Shown in pieces: positions 23,990 through 36,421 of a stretch of 64,000 nucleotides of DNA. Positions within the stretch are counted from its first letter, which is position 1. Each line of letters starts with the position of its first letter. The position numbers were made by a program, and so were the translations under genes. Location: NCBI GenBank assembly GCA_964036315.1, contig CAXIWW010000817.1:3879501-3943500 (forward strand), written 5' to 3'. The notes under the pieces are model-generated. The model searched no databases. It worked only from the letters and a program-made list of their open reading frames with translations, and was not told where the DNA came from. This DNA comes from Acanthosepion esculentum (taxonomy: Eukaryota; Mollusca; Cephalopoda; Sepiida; Sepiidae).

Positions 23990-26890
23990 TCGTCTGCGTG
24001 GGACTTTCTGGGACTGTCTCCTGGGTGTGGTTGTCGTCTGCGTAGGACTTTCTTGGACTGTCTCCTGGGTGGGGGGTCGTCTGCGTAGGACTTTCTGTGA
24101 CTGGGGGTCGTCTGCGTGGGACTTTCTGGGACTGGGGGTCGTCTGCGTGGGACTTTCTGGGAGTGTCTTCTGGGTGGGGGGTCGTCTGCGTAAGACTTTC
24201 TTGTACTGTCTCCTGGGTGGGGGGTCGTCTGCGTGGGACTTTCTGGGACTGGGGATCGTCTGCGTGGGACTTTCTGGGACTGTCTCCTGTCTGGGGGGTC
24301 GTCTGCGTGGGACTTTCTGGGACTGGGGTTTTTCTGCGTGGGTCTTTCGTGGGACTGTCTCCTCGGTGGGGGTCGTCGTCGTGGGACTTTGTGGGACTGT
24401 CTTCTAGGTGGTGGGTCGACTGACTGGGACTTTCTGGGACTGTCGCCTGGGTGGGGGGTCGTCTGCGTGTGACTTTCTGGGACTGGGGATCGTCTACGTG
24501 GGACTTTCTGGGACTGGGGGTCATCTGCGTGGGACTTTCTGGGACTGGGGGTCGTCTGCGTGGGACTTTCTGGGACTGTCTCCTGTCTGGGGGGTCGACT
24601 GCGTGGGACTTTCTGGGACTGGGTGTCGTCTGCGTGGGTCTTTCTGGGACTGTCTCCTGGGTGGGGGTCGTCTGCGTGGGACTTTGTGGGACTGTCTTCT
24701 AGGTGGTGTGTCGTCTGCGTGGGACTTTCTGGCACTGTCGCTTGGGTGGGGTTCGTCTGCGTGGGACTTTCTGGGATTGGGGGTCGTCTGCGTGGGACCT
24801 TCTGGGACTGGGGGTCGTCTGCATGGGACATTCTGGGACTGGGGGTCATCTGCGTGGGACTTTCTTGGACTGTCTCCTAGGTGGGGGGTCGTCTGCGTGG
24901 GACTTTCTGGGACTGGGGGTTGTCTGCGTGGGACTTTCTGGGACTGGGGGTCGTCTGCGTGGGACTTTCTTGGACTGTCTCCTGGGTGGGGGGTCGTCTA
25001 CGTGGGACTTTCTGGGACTGGGGATCGTCTGCGTGGGACTTCCTGGGACTGTCTCCTGTCTGGTGGGTCGTCTGCGTGGGACTTTCTGGGACTGGAGCTC
25101 GTCTGCATGGGACTTTCTGGGACTGCCTCCTGGGTGGGGGGATCGTCTGCGTGGGACTTCCTGGGACTGGGGGTCGTCTGCGTGGGACTTCCTGGGACTG
25201 GTGTCGTCTGCGTGGGACTTTCTGGGACTGGGGGTCATCTGCGTGGGACTTTCTGGGACTGGGGGTCGTCTGCGTGGGAATTTCTGGGACTGTCTCCTGT
25301 CTGGGGGGTCGACTGCGTGGGACTTTCTGGGACTGGGGGTCGTCTGCGTGGGTCTTTCTGGGACTGTCTCCTGGGTGGGGGTCGTCTGCGTGGGACTTTG
25401 TGGGACTGTCTCCTGTCTGGTGGGTCGTCTGCGTGGGACTTTCTGTGACTGTCTCCTGGGTGGGGGGGTCGTCTGCGTGGGACTTTCTGGGACTGGAGGA
25501 CGTCTGCATGGGACTTTCTGGGACTGTCTCCTGGGTGGGGGGATCGTCTGCGTGGGACTTCCTGGGACTGGGGGTCGTCTGCGTGGGACTTTCTGGGACT
25601 GGGGGTCGTCTGCGAGGGACTTTCTGGGACTGTCTCCTTGGTGGGGGGTCGTCTGCGTGAGACTTTCTGGGACTGTCTCCTGGATGGGGATCGTCTGCAT
25701 GGGACTTCCTGGGACTGGGGGTCGTCTGCGTGGGAGTTTCTGGGACTGTCTCCTGGCTAGGGGGTCCTCTGCGTGGGACTTTCTGGGACTGTCTCCTGGG
25801 TGGGGGCCGTCTGCGTGGGACTTTCTGGCACTGGGGGTCGTCTGCATGGGACTTTCTGGGACTGTCTCCTGGGTGGGGGCTCGTCTGCGTGGGACTTTCT
25901 GGGACTGTCTCCTGGGTGTGTGTTCTTCTGCGTGGGACTTTCTGTGACTGGATGTCGTCTGCGTGGGTCTTGCTGGGACTGTCTCCTGTCTGGGGGTCGT
26001 CTGCGCGGGACTTTCTTGGACTGGGGGTCGTCTGCGTGGGACTGCTTCCTGGGTGGGGTGTCGTCTGTGTGGGATATCTGGGACTATCTCCTGGGTGGGG
26101 GGTCGTCTGCATGGGACTTTCTGTGACTCGGTGTCGTCTGCGTGGGTCTTTCTTGGACTCTCTCCTGGGTGAGGGGTCGTCTTCGTGGGACTTTCTGGGA
26201 CTGTCTCCTGGGTGGGGAGTCGTCTGCGTGGGACTTTCTGGGACTGGGTGTCGTCTGCGTGGGTCTTTCTGGGACTGTCTTCTGGGTGGGTGTTCGTCTG
26301 CCTGGGACTTTCTGGGACTGTCTCCTGAGTGGGGGACGTCTGCGTGGGCCTTTAAGGGACTGGGTGTCGTCTGCGTGGGACTTTCTGGGACTGTTTCCTG
26401 GGTGGGGGTCGTCTGCGTGGGACATTCTTGGACTGGGGGTCGTCTGCGTGGGATTTCTGGGACTGTCTCCTGGATGGGGGGTCGTCTGCGTGGGACATTC
26501 TGGGACTGTTTCCTGGGTGGGGACTCGTCTACGTGGGACTTTCTGGGACTGGGGGTCGTCTGCGAGGGACTTTCTGGGACTGTCCCCTTGGTGGGGGGTC
26601 GTCTGCGTGAGACTTTCTGGGACTGTCTCCTGGGTGGGGATCGTCTGCATGGGACTTCCTGGGACTGGGGGTCGTCTGCGTGGGACTTTCTGGGATTGTC
26701 TCCTGGTTGGGGGTCGTCTGCGTGGGACTTTCTGGGACTGGGGGTCGTCTGCATGGGACTTTCTGGGACTGTCTCCTGGGTGGGGGCTCGTCTGCGTGGG
26801 ACTTTCTGGGACTGGGTGTCGCCTGCGTGGGTCTTTCTGGGACTGTCTCCTGGGTGGGGGTCGTCTGTTTCGGATTGCTGGGATTGGGGG
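23990..26890 (+). repeat. 2901-bp tandem duplication, copy 1
   Basis: Every landmark in this block recurs 2901 bp later, for example 24408-25448 with 27309-28349 and 24703-25947 with 27604-28848. Only two differences stood out: TTTCTGGGACTG near 25013 reads TTTCTTGGACTG near 27914, and GTGGGATTTCTGG near 26450 reads GTGGAATTTCTGG near 29351. Its right end overlaps the 151-bp segment shared with 8.5 kb. Confidence 0.9.
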
Positions 26891-26986
26891 TCGTCTGCGT
26901 GGGACTTTCTGGGACTGTCTCCTGGGTGGGGGTGTCGTCTGCGTAGGACTTTCTTGGACTGTCTCCTGGGTGGGGGGTCGTCTGCG
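26836..26986 (+). repeat. 151-bp segment shared with 8499-8649, at the 2901-bp copy junction
   Basis: This segment spans the boundary between the two 2901-bp copies and matches 8499-8649 without visible difference. The equivalent place at the end of copy 2 (29761) and before copy 1 (before 23990) has other units, so the segment is specific to the junction. Confidence 0.8.
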
Positions 26987-29760
26987 TAGGACTTTCTGTG
27001 ACTGGGGGTCGTCTGCGTGGGACTTTCTGGGACTGGGGGTCGTCTGCGTGGGACTTTCTGGGAGTGTCTTCTGGGTGGGGGGTCGTCTGCGTAAGACTTT
27101 CTTGTACTGTCTCCTGGGTGGGGGGTCGTCTGCGTGGGACTTTCTGGGACTGGGGATCGTCTGCGTGGGACTTTCTGGGACTGTCTCCTGTCTGGGGGGT
27201 CGTCTGCGTGGGACTTTCTGGGACTGGGGTTTTTCTGCGTGGGTCTTTCGTGGGACTGTCTCCTCGGTGGGGGTCGTCGTCGTGGGACTTTGTGGGACTG
27301 TCTTCTAGGTGGTGGGTCGACTGACTGGGACTTTCTGGGACTGTCGCCTGGGTGGGGGGTCGTCTGCGTGTGACTTTCTGGGACTGGGGATCGTCTACGT
27401 GGGACTTTCTGGGACTGGGGGTCATCTGCGTGGGACTTTCTGGGACTGGGGGTCGTCTGCGTGGGACTTTCTGGGACTGTCTCCTGTCTGGGGGGTCGAC
27501 TGCGTGGGACTTTCTGGGACTGGGTGTCGTCTGCGTGGGTCTTTCTGGGACTGTCTCCTGGGTGGGGGTCGTCTGCGTGGGACTTTGTGGGACTGTCTTC
27601 TAGGTGGTGTGTCGTCTGCGTGGGACTTTCTGGCACTGTCGCTTGGGTGGGGTTCGTCTGCGTGGGACTTTCTGGGATTGGGGGTCGTCTGCGTGGGACC
27701 TTCTGGGACTGGGGGTCGTCTGCATGGGACATTCTGGGACTGGGGGTCATCTGCGTGGGACTTTCTTGGACTGTCTCCTAGGTGGGGGGTCGTCTGCGTG
27801 GGACTTTCTGGGACTGGGGGTTGTCTGCGTGGGACTTTCTGGGACTGGGGGTCGTCTGCGTGGGACTTTCTTGGACTGTCTCCTGGGTGGGGGGTCGTCT
27901 ACGTGGGACTTTCTTGGACTGGGGATCGTCTGCGTGGGACTTCCTGGGACTGTCTCCTGTCTGGTGGGTCGTCTGCGTGGGACTTTCTGGGACTGGAGCT
28001 CGTCTGCATGGGACTTTCTGGGACTGCCTCCTGGGTGGGGGGATCGTCTGCGTGGGACTTCCTGGGACTGGGGGTCGTCTGCGTGGGACTTCCTGGGACT
28101 GGTGTCGTCTGCGTGGGACTTTCTGGGACTGGGGGTCATCTGCGTGGGACTTTCTGGGACTGGGGGTCGTCTGCGTGGGAATTTCTGGGACTGTCTCCTG
28201 TCTGGGGGGTCGACTGCGTGGGACTTTCTGGGACTGGGGGTCGTCTGCGTGGGTCTTTCTGGGACTGTCTCCTGGGTGGGGGTCGTCTGCGTGGGACTTT
28301 GTGGGACTGTCTCCTGTCTGGTGGGTCGTCTGCGTGGGACTTTCTGTGACTGTCTCCTGGGTGGGGGGGTCGTCTGCGTGGGACTTTCTGGGACTGGAGG
28401 ACGTCTGCATGGGACTTTCTGGGACTGTCTCCTGGGTGGGGGGATCGTCTGCGTGGGACTTCCTGGGACTGGGGGTCGTCTGCGTGGGACTTTCTGGGAC
28501 TGGGGGTCGTCTGCGAGGGACTTTCTGGGACTGTCTCCTTGGTGGGGGGTCGTCTGCGTGAGACTTTCTGGGACTGTCTCCTGGATGGGGATCGTCTGCA
28601 TGGGACTTCCTGGGACTGGGGGTCGTCTGCGTGGGAGTTTCTGGGACTGTCTCCTGGCTAGGGGGTCCTCTGCGTGGGACTTTCTGGGACTGTCTCCTGG
28701 GTGGGGGCCGTCTGCGTGGGACTTTCTGGCACTGGGGGTCGTCTGCATGGGACTTTCTGGGACTGTCTCCTGGGTGGGGGCTCGTCTGCGTGGGACTTTC
28801 TGGGACTGTCTCCTGGGTGTGTGTTCTTCTGCGTGGGACTTTCTGTGACTGGATGTCGTCTGCGTGGGTCTTGCTGGGACTGTCTCCTGTCTGGGGGTCG
28901 TCTGCGCGGGACTTTCTTGGACTGGGGGTCGTCTGCGTGGGACTGCTTCCTGGGTGGGGTGTCGTCTGTGTGGGATATCTGGGACTATCTCCTGGGTGGG
29001 GGGTCGTCTGCATGGGACTTTCTGTGACTCGGTGTCGTCTGCGTGGGTCTTTCTTGGACTCTCTCCTGGGTGAGGGGTCGTCTTCGTGGGACTTTCTGGG
29101 ACTGTCTCCTGGGTGGGGAGTCGTCTGCGTGGGACTTTCTGGGACTGGGTGTCGTCTGCGTGGGTCTTTCTGGGACTGTCTTCTGGGTGGGTGTTCGTCT
29201 GCCTGGGACTTTCTGGGACTGTCTCCTGAGTGGGGGACGTCTGCGTGGGCCTTTAAGGGACTGGGTGTCGTCTGCGTGGGACTTTCTGGGACTGTTTCCT
29301 GGGTGGGGGTCGTCTGCGTGGGACATTCTTGGACTGGGGGTCGTCTGCGTGGAATTTCTGGGACTGTCTCCTGGATGGGGGGTCGTCTGCGTGGGACATT
29401 CTGGGACTGTTTCCTGGGTGGGGACTCGTCTACGTGGGACTTTCTGGGACTGGGGGTCGTCTGCGAGGGACTTTCTGGGACTGTCCCCTTGGTGGGGGGT
29501 CGTCTGCGTGAGACTTTCTGGGACTGTCTCCTGGGTGGGGATCGTCTGCATGGGACTTCCTGGGACTGGGGGTCGTCTGCGTGGGACTTTCTGGGATTGT
29601 CTCCTGGTTGGGGGTCGTCTGCGTGGGACTTTCTGGGACTGGGGGTCGTCTGCATGGGACTTTCTGGGACTGTCTCCTGGGTGGGGGCTCGTCTGCGTGG
29701 GACTTTCTGGGACTGGGTGTCGCCTGCGTGGGTCTTTCTGGGACTGTCTCCTGGGTGGGG
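26891..29760 (+). repeat. 2901-bp tandem duplication, copy 2
   Basis: Near-identical to 23990-26890. It ends at about 29760, where GGGTGGGGCTTCGTCTG replaces the copy 1 text, so it is about 30 bp (one unit) short of a full copy. Confidence 0.9.
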
Positions 29761-32700
29761 CTTCGTCTGCGTGGGACTTTCTGGGACTGTCTCCTTCGTG
29801 GGGGGTCGTCTACGTGGGACTTTCAGGGACTGGGTGTCGTCTTCGTGTGACTTTCTGGGACGGTTTCCTGGGTGGGGGTCGTCTACGTGGGACGTTCTGT
29901 GACTGGGGGTCGTCTGCATGGGACTTTCTGGGACTGTCTACTGGGTGGGTGGTCGTCTGCGTGGGACTTTCTGGGACTGTCTCCTGTGTGGGGGGTCGTC
30001 TGCGTGGGACTTTCTTGGACTGTCTCCTGGGTGGGTGTTCGTCTGCGTGGGATTTTCTGGGACTGGGTGTCGTCTGCGTGGGACTTGCTGGAACACTCTC
30101 CTGTCTGGGGCTGGTCTGCGTGGGACTTTCTTGGACTGGGGCTCGTCTTCGTGGGACTTTCTGGGACTGTCTCCTGGGTGGCGTGTCGTCTGCATGGGAC
30201 TTTCTGGGCCTGGGGGTCGTCTGCGTGGGTCTTTCTGGGACAGTCTCCTGGGTGCGGTGTCGTCTGCGTGGGACTTTGTGGGACTGGGGGTCGTCTGCGT
30301 GGTACTTTCTCGGATTGGGGGTCGTCTTGTGGGTCTTTCTGGGTCTCTCTCCTGGGTGGGGGGTCATCTGCGTGGGGCTTTCTTGGACTGTTTCCTGTGT
30401 GGGGGGTCGTCTGCGTGGGACTTTTTGGGACGGTCTCCTGCCTGGGGGGTCGTCTGCCTGGGATTTTCAGGGACTGACTGTCGTCTGCGTGGGACTTTCT
30501 AGGACAGTTTCCTGGGTGGGGGTCGTCTTCGTGGGACGTTCTGTGACAGGGGGTCGTCTGCGTGAGACTTTCTGGGACTGTCTCCTGGGTGGGGTGTCGT
30601 CTGCGTGGGACTTTCTTGGACTGTCTCCTCTGTGGGGGGTCGTCTGCGTTGGACTTTCAGGGACTGTCTCCTGGGTGGGTGTTCGTCTGCGTGGGACTTT
30701 GTGGGACTGGGGTTCGTCTGCGTGGTACTTTCTGGGACTGGGGGTCGTCTTGTGGGACTTGCAGGGACACTCTCCAGTCTGGGTGTCGTCTGCGTGGGAC
30801 TTTCTTGGACTGGGGCTCGTCTGCGTGGGTCTTTCTGGGACAGTCTTCTGTGTTTCGGTGTCGTCTACGTGGGACTTTGTGGGACTGGGGTTCGTCTGCG
30901 TGATACTTTCTGGGACTGGGGGTCGTCTTGTGGGTCTTTCTGGGACTCTGTCCTGGGTGGGGGGTCATCTGCGTGGGGCTTTCTGGGACTCTTTCCTGGG
31001 TTGTGACTCGTCTGCGTGGGACTTTCTGGGACTGTGGGTCGTCTGCGTGGGTCTTTCTGGGACAGTCTCCTAGGTGCGGTGCCGTCTGCGTGGGATTGTC
31101 TGGGACTGGGGGTCATCTGCGTGGGACTTTCTTGGACTGGGGGTCGTCTGCGTGGGACTTTATGGGACTTTCTCCTGGGTGGGGGGTCGTCTGCGTGGGA
31201 CTTTCTGGGACTGGGGGTCATCTGCGAGGGACTTTCTGGGACTGTCTCCTTGGTGGGGGGTCGTCTGCGTGAGACTTTCTGGGACTGTCTCCTGGGTGGG
31301 GATCGTCTGCATGGGACTTCCTGGGACTGGGGGTCGTCTGCGTGGGACTTTCTGGGTTGTCTCCTGGGTGGGGGGTCGTCTGCGTGAGACTTTCTGGGAC
31401 TGTCTCCTGGATGGGGATCGTCTGCATGGGACTTTCTGGGACTGTCTCCTGCGTGGGGGGTCGTCTACGTGGGACTTTCAGGGACTGGGTGTCGTCTTCG
31501 TGTGACTTTCTGGGACGGTTTCCTGGGTGGGGGTCGTCTACGTGGGACGTTCTGTGACTGGGGGTCGTCTGCATGGGACTTTCTGGGACTGTCTACTGGG
31601 TGGGTGGTCCTCTGCGTGGGACTTTCTGGGACTGTCTCCTGTGTGGGGGGTCGTCTGCGTGGGACTTTCTTGGACTGTCTCCTGGGTGGGTGTTCGTCTG
31701 CGTGGGATTTTCTGGGACTGGGTGTCGTCTGCGTGGGACTTGCTGGAACACTCTCCTGTCTGGGGCTGGTCTGCGTGGGACTTTCTTGGACTGGGGCTCG
31801 TCTTCGTGGGACTTTCTGGGACTGTCTCCTGGGTGGCGTGTCGTCTGCATGGGACTTTCTGGGCCTGGGGGTCGTCTGCGTGGGTCTTTCTGGGACAGTC
31901 TCCTGGGTGCGGTGTCGTCTGCGTGGGACTTTGTGGGACTGGGGGTCGTCTGCGTGGTACTTTCTCGGATTGGGGGTCGTCTTGTGGGTCTTTCTGGGTC
32001 TCTCTCCTGGGTGGGGGGTCATCTGCGTGGGGCTTTCTTGGACTGTTTCCTGTGTGGGGGGTCGTCTGCGTGGGACTTTTTGGGACGGTCTCCTGCCTGG
32101 GGGGTCGTCTGCCTGGGATTTTCAGGGACTGACTGTCGTCTGCGTGGGACTTTCTAGGACAGTTTCCTGGGTGGGGGTCGTCTTCGTGGGACGTTCTGTG
32201 ACAGGGGGTCGTCTGCGTGAGACTTTCTGGGACTGTCTCCTGGGTGGGGTGTCGTCTGCGTGGGACTTTCTTGGACTGTCTCCTCTGTGGGGGGTCGTCT
32301 GCGTTGGACTTTCAGGGACTGTCTCCTGGGTGGGTGTTCGTCTGCGTGGGATTTGTGGGACTGGGGTTCGTCTGCGTGGTACTTTCTGGGACTGGGGGTC
32401 GTCTTGTGGGACTTGCAGGGACACTCTCCAGTCTGGGTGTCGTCTGCGTGGGACTTTCTTGGACTGGGGCTCGTCAGCGTGGGTCTTTCTGGGACAGTCT
32501 TCTGTGTTTCGGTGTCGTCTACGTGGGACTTTGTGGGACTGGGGTTCGTCTGCGTGATACTTTCTGGGACTGGGGGTCGTCTTGTGGGTCTTTCTGGGAC
32601 TCTGTCCTGGGTGGGGGGTCATCTGCGTGGGGCTTTCTGGGACTCTTTCCTGGGTGGGGACTCGTCTGCGTGGGACTTTCTGGGACTGTGGGTCGTCTGC

Positions 32701-33040
32701 GTGGGTCTTTCTGGGACAGTCTCCTAGGTGCGGTGCCGTCTGCGTGGGATTGTCTGGGACTGGGGGTCATCTGCGTGGGACTTTCTTGGACTGGGGGTCG
32801 TCTGCGTGGGACTTTATGGGACTTTCTCCTGGGTGGGGGGTCGTCTGCGTGGGACTTTCTGGGACTGGGGGTCATCTGCGAGGGACTTTCTGGGACTGTC
32901 TCCTTGGTGGGGGGTCGTCTGCGTGAGACTTTCTGGGACTGTCTCCTGGGTGGGGATCGTCTGCATGGGACTTCCTGGGACTGGGGGTCGTCTGCGTGGG
33001 ACTTTCTGGGTTGTCTCCTGGATGGGGATCGTCTGCATGG
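29761..33040 (+). repeat. Tandem HOR of about 1.6 kb, two copies
   Basis: A block marked by TTTCCTGGGTGGGGGTCG followed by GTGGGACGTTCTGTGAC begins near 29864, 31519 and 33130, giving spacings of 1655 and 1611 bp. Other shared markers are GCTGGAACACTCTCCTG, CGTCTTGTGGGTCTTTC and CTTCTGTGTTTCGG. The two copies differ by a few substitutions and by a loss of about 44 bp between 31330 and 31440 in the second interval. The third copy is the start of the 3381-bp repeat. Confidence 0.8.
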
Positions 33041-36000
33041 GACTTTCTGGGACTGTCTCCTGCGTGGGGGGTCGTCTACGTGGGACTTTCAGGGACTGGG
33101 TGTCGTCTTCGTGTGACTTTCTGGGACTGTTTCCTGGGTGGGGGTCGTCTGCGTGGGACGTTCTGTGACTGGGGGTCGTCTGCATGGGACTTTCTGGGAC
33201 TGTCTACTGGGTGGGTGGTCGTCTGCGTGGGACTTTCTGGGACTGTCTCCTGTGTGGGGGGTCGTCTGCGTGGGACTTTCTTGGACTGTCTCCTGGGTGG
33301 GTGTTCGTCTGCGTGGGATTTTCTGGGACTGGGTGTCGTCTGCGTGGGACTTGCTGGAACACTCTCCTGTCTGGGGCTGGTCTGCGTGGGACTTTCTTGG
33401 ACTGGGGCTCGTCTTCGTGGGACTTTCTGGGACTGTCTCCTGGGTGGCGTGTCGTCTGCATGGGACTTTCTGGGCCTGGGGGTCGTCTGCGTGGGTCTTT
33501 CTGGGACAGTCTCCTGGGTGCGGTGTCGTCTGCGTGGGACTTTGTGGGACTGGGGTTCGTCTGCGTGGTACTTTCTCGGATTGGGGGTCGTCTTGTGGGT
33601 CTTTCTGGGTCTCTCTCCTGGGTGGGGGGTCATCTGCGTGGGGCTTTCTTGGACTGTTTCCTGTGTGGGGGGTCGTCTGCGTGGGACTTTTTGGGACGGT
33701 CTCCTGCCTGGGGGGTCGTCTGCCTGGGATTTTCAGGGACTGGCTGTCGTCTGCGTGGGACTTTCTAGGACAGTTTCCTGGGTGGGGGTCGTCTGGGTGG
33801 GACGTTCTGTGACAGGGGGTCGTCTGCGTGAGACTTTCTGGGACTGTCTCCTGGGTGGGGTGTCGTCTGCGTGGGGCTTTCTTGGACTGTCTCCTCTGTG
33901 GGGGGTCGTCTGCGTCGGACTTTCAGGGACTGTCTCCTGGGTGGGTGTTCGTCTGCGTGGGACTTTGTGGGACTGGGGGTCGTCTGCGTGGTACTTTCTG
34001 GGACTGGGGGTCGTCTTGTGGGACTTGCAGGGACACTCTCCAGTCTGGGTGTCGTCTGCGTGGGACTTTCTTGGACTGGGGCTCGTCTGCGTGGGTCTTT
34101 CTGGGACAGTCTTCTGTGTTTCGGTGTCGTCTACGTGGGACTTTGTGGGACTGGGGGTCGTCTGCGTGATACTTTCTGGGACTGGGGGTCGTCTTGTGGG
34201 TCTTTCTGGGACTCTGTCCTGGGTGGGGGGTCATCTGCGTGGGGCTTTCTGGGACTCTTTCCTGGGTGGGGACTCGTCTGCGTGGGACTTTCTGGGACTG
34301 TGGGTCGTCTGCGTGGGTCTTTCTGGGACAGTCTCCTAGGTGCGGTGCCGTCTGCGTGGGATTGTCTGGGACTGGGGGTCGTCTGCGTGGGACTTTCTTG
34401 GACTGGGGGTCGTCTGCGTGGGACTTTATGGGACTTCCTCCTGGGTGGGGGGTCGTCTGCGTGGGACTTTCTGGGACTGGGGGTCATCTGCGAGGGACTT
34501 TCTGGGACTGTCTCCTTGGTGGGGGGTCGTCTGCGTGAGACTTTCTGGGACTGTCTCCTGGGTGGGGATCGTCTGCATGGGACTTCCTGGGACTGGGGGT
34601 CGTCTGCGTGGGACTTTCTGGGTTGTCTCCTGGGTGGGGGGTCGTCTGCGTGGGACTTTCTGGGACTGTCTCCTGGGTGGGAGGTTGTCTGCGTGGGACT
34701 TTCTGTGACTGGGGGTCGTCTGCGTGGGACATTCTTGTATTGGGGGCTGTCTGCGTGGGACTTTCTGGTAGTGGGGGTCGTCAGCGTGGGACTTTCTTGG
34801 ACTGTCTCCTGCGTGGGGGGTCGTCTGCGTGGGACTTTCAGGGACTGTCTCCTGGGTGGGGAGTCGTCTGCGTGGGACTTTCTGGGACTGGGTGTCGTCT
34901 GCGTGGGTCTTTCTGGGACTGGGGGCCGTCTGCGTGGGTCTTTCTGGGACTCTCTCCTGGGTCGGGGGTCGTCTGCGTGGGACTTTCTGGGACTGGGGGT
35001 CGTCTGCGTGGGTCTTTCTGGGACTGTCTCCTGGGTGGGGGTTCGTCTGCGTGGGACTTTCTGGGACTGTCTCCTTGATGGGGTGTCGTCTGCTTGGGAC
35101 TTTCTGGGACTGGGGGCGTCTGCGTGGGACTTTCTTGGACTGGGGGTCGATTGCGTGGGACTTTCTGGGACTGGGGGTAGTCTACGTGGGACTTTCTGGG
35201 TCTCTCTCCTGGGTGGGGGGTCATCTACGTGGGACTTGCTCTGACTGGGGGTCGTCTGCGTGGGACATTCTGGGACTAGGGCTCGTCTGCGTGGGTCTTT
35301 CTGGGACAGTCTCCTGGGTGGGGGATCGTCTGCGTGGGACTTTCTGGGACTGGGGGTCGTCTGCGTGGGACTTTCTGGGACAGGGCGTCATCTGCGTGGG
35401 ACTTTCTGGGACTGGGGATAGTCTCCGTGAGACTTTCTGGGACTGTCTCCTATCGTCTGCGTGGGACTTGCTGGGACTGGGGGTCGTCTGCTTGGGACTT
35501 TCTGGGATTGTCTCCTGTTTGGGGGGTCGTCTGCATGGGACTTTCTTGGACTGGGGGTCGTCTGCGTGGGACTTTCTGGGACTGTCTCCTGGGTGGGGGT
35601 CGTTTGTTTGGGACATGGTGGGACTGGGGGTCGTCTGCGTGGGACTTTCTGGGACTGGGCGTCGTCTGCGTGGGACTTTCTGGGACTGGGGGTGGTCTGC
35701 GTGGGTCTTTCTGGGACTCTCTCCCGGGTGGGGGGGTCATATGCGTGGGTCTTTCTAGGACTGTTTGCTGGGTGGGGACTCGTTTGCGTGGGACTTTCTG
35801 GGACTGGGGGTCGTCTGCGAGGGACTTTCTGGGACTGTCTCCTTGGTGGGGGTCGTTTGTTTGGGACATGGTGGGACTGGGGGTCGTCGGCGTGGGACTT
35901 TCTGGGACTGGGTGTCGTCTGCGTGGGTCTTTCTGGGACTGTCTCCTGGGTGGGGGTTCGTCTGCCTGGGACTTTTAGGGACTGGGTGTCGTCTGCGTGG

Positions 36001-36421
36001 GACTTTCTGGGACTGTTTCCTGGGTGGTGGTTGTCCTCGTGGGACGTTCTGTGACTGGGGGTCGTCTGCGTGGGACTTTCTGGGACTGTCTCCTGTGTGG
36101 GGGGTCTTCTGCGTGGGACTTTCTGGGACTGTCTCCTGGGTGGGTGTTCGTCTGCGTGGGATTTTCTGGAACTGGGGCTCGTCTGCGTGGGACTTGCTGG
36201 GACACTCTCCTGTCTGGGGGTCGTCTGCGTGGGAATTTCTTGGACTGGGGCTCGTCTGCGTGGGACATTCTGGGACTGTCACCTGTGTGGGAGGTCGTCT
36301 GCGTGGTAAATCTAGGACTGTCTCCTGGGGGGGTGTCGTCTGCATGGGACTTTCTGGGCCTGGGGGTCTTCTGCGTGGGTCTTTCTGGGACAGTCTCCTG
36401 GATGCGGTGTCGTCTGCGTGG
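33041..36421 (+). repeat. 3381-bp tandem duplication, copy 1
   Basis: A compound block: one copy of the 1.6-kb HOR followed by a second block with markers GTCGATTGCGTGGG (35147), CTCCTATCGTCTGCG, GTTTGTTTGGGACATGG and CGTGGTAAATCTAGG. The whole block recurs 3381 bp later, for example 33871-35244 with 37252-38625 and 35765-36420 with 39146-39801. I saw no differences in the stretches compared. Confidence 0.9.
33780..33801 (+). other. Compact G-quadruplex motif
   Basis: Four G runs with loops T, TCGTCT and T within 22 bp. This is the tightest quadruplex-type motif I found in the window. It is copied at 37161-37182 by the 3381-bp duplication. Confidence 0.75.
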
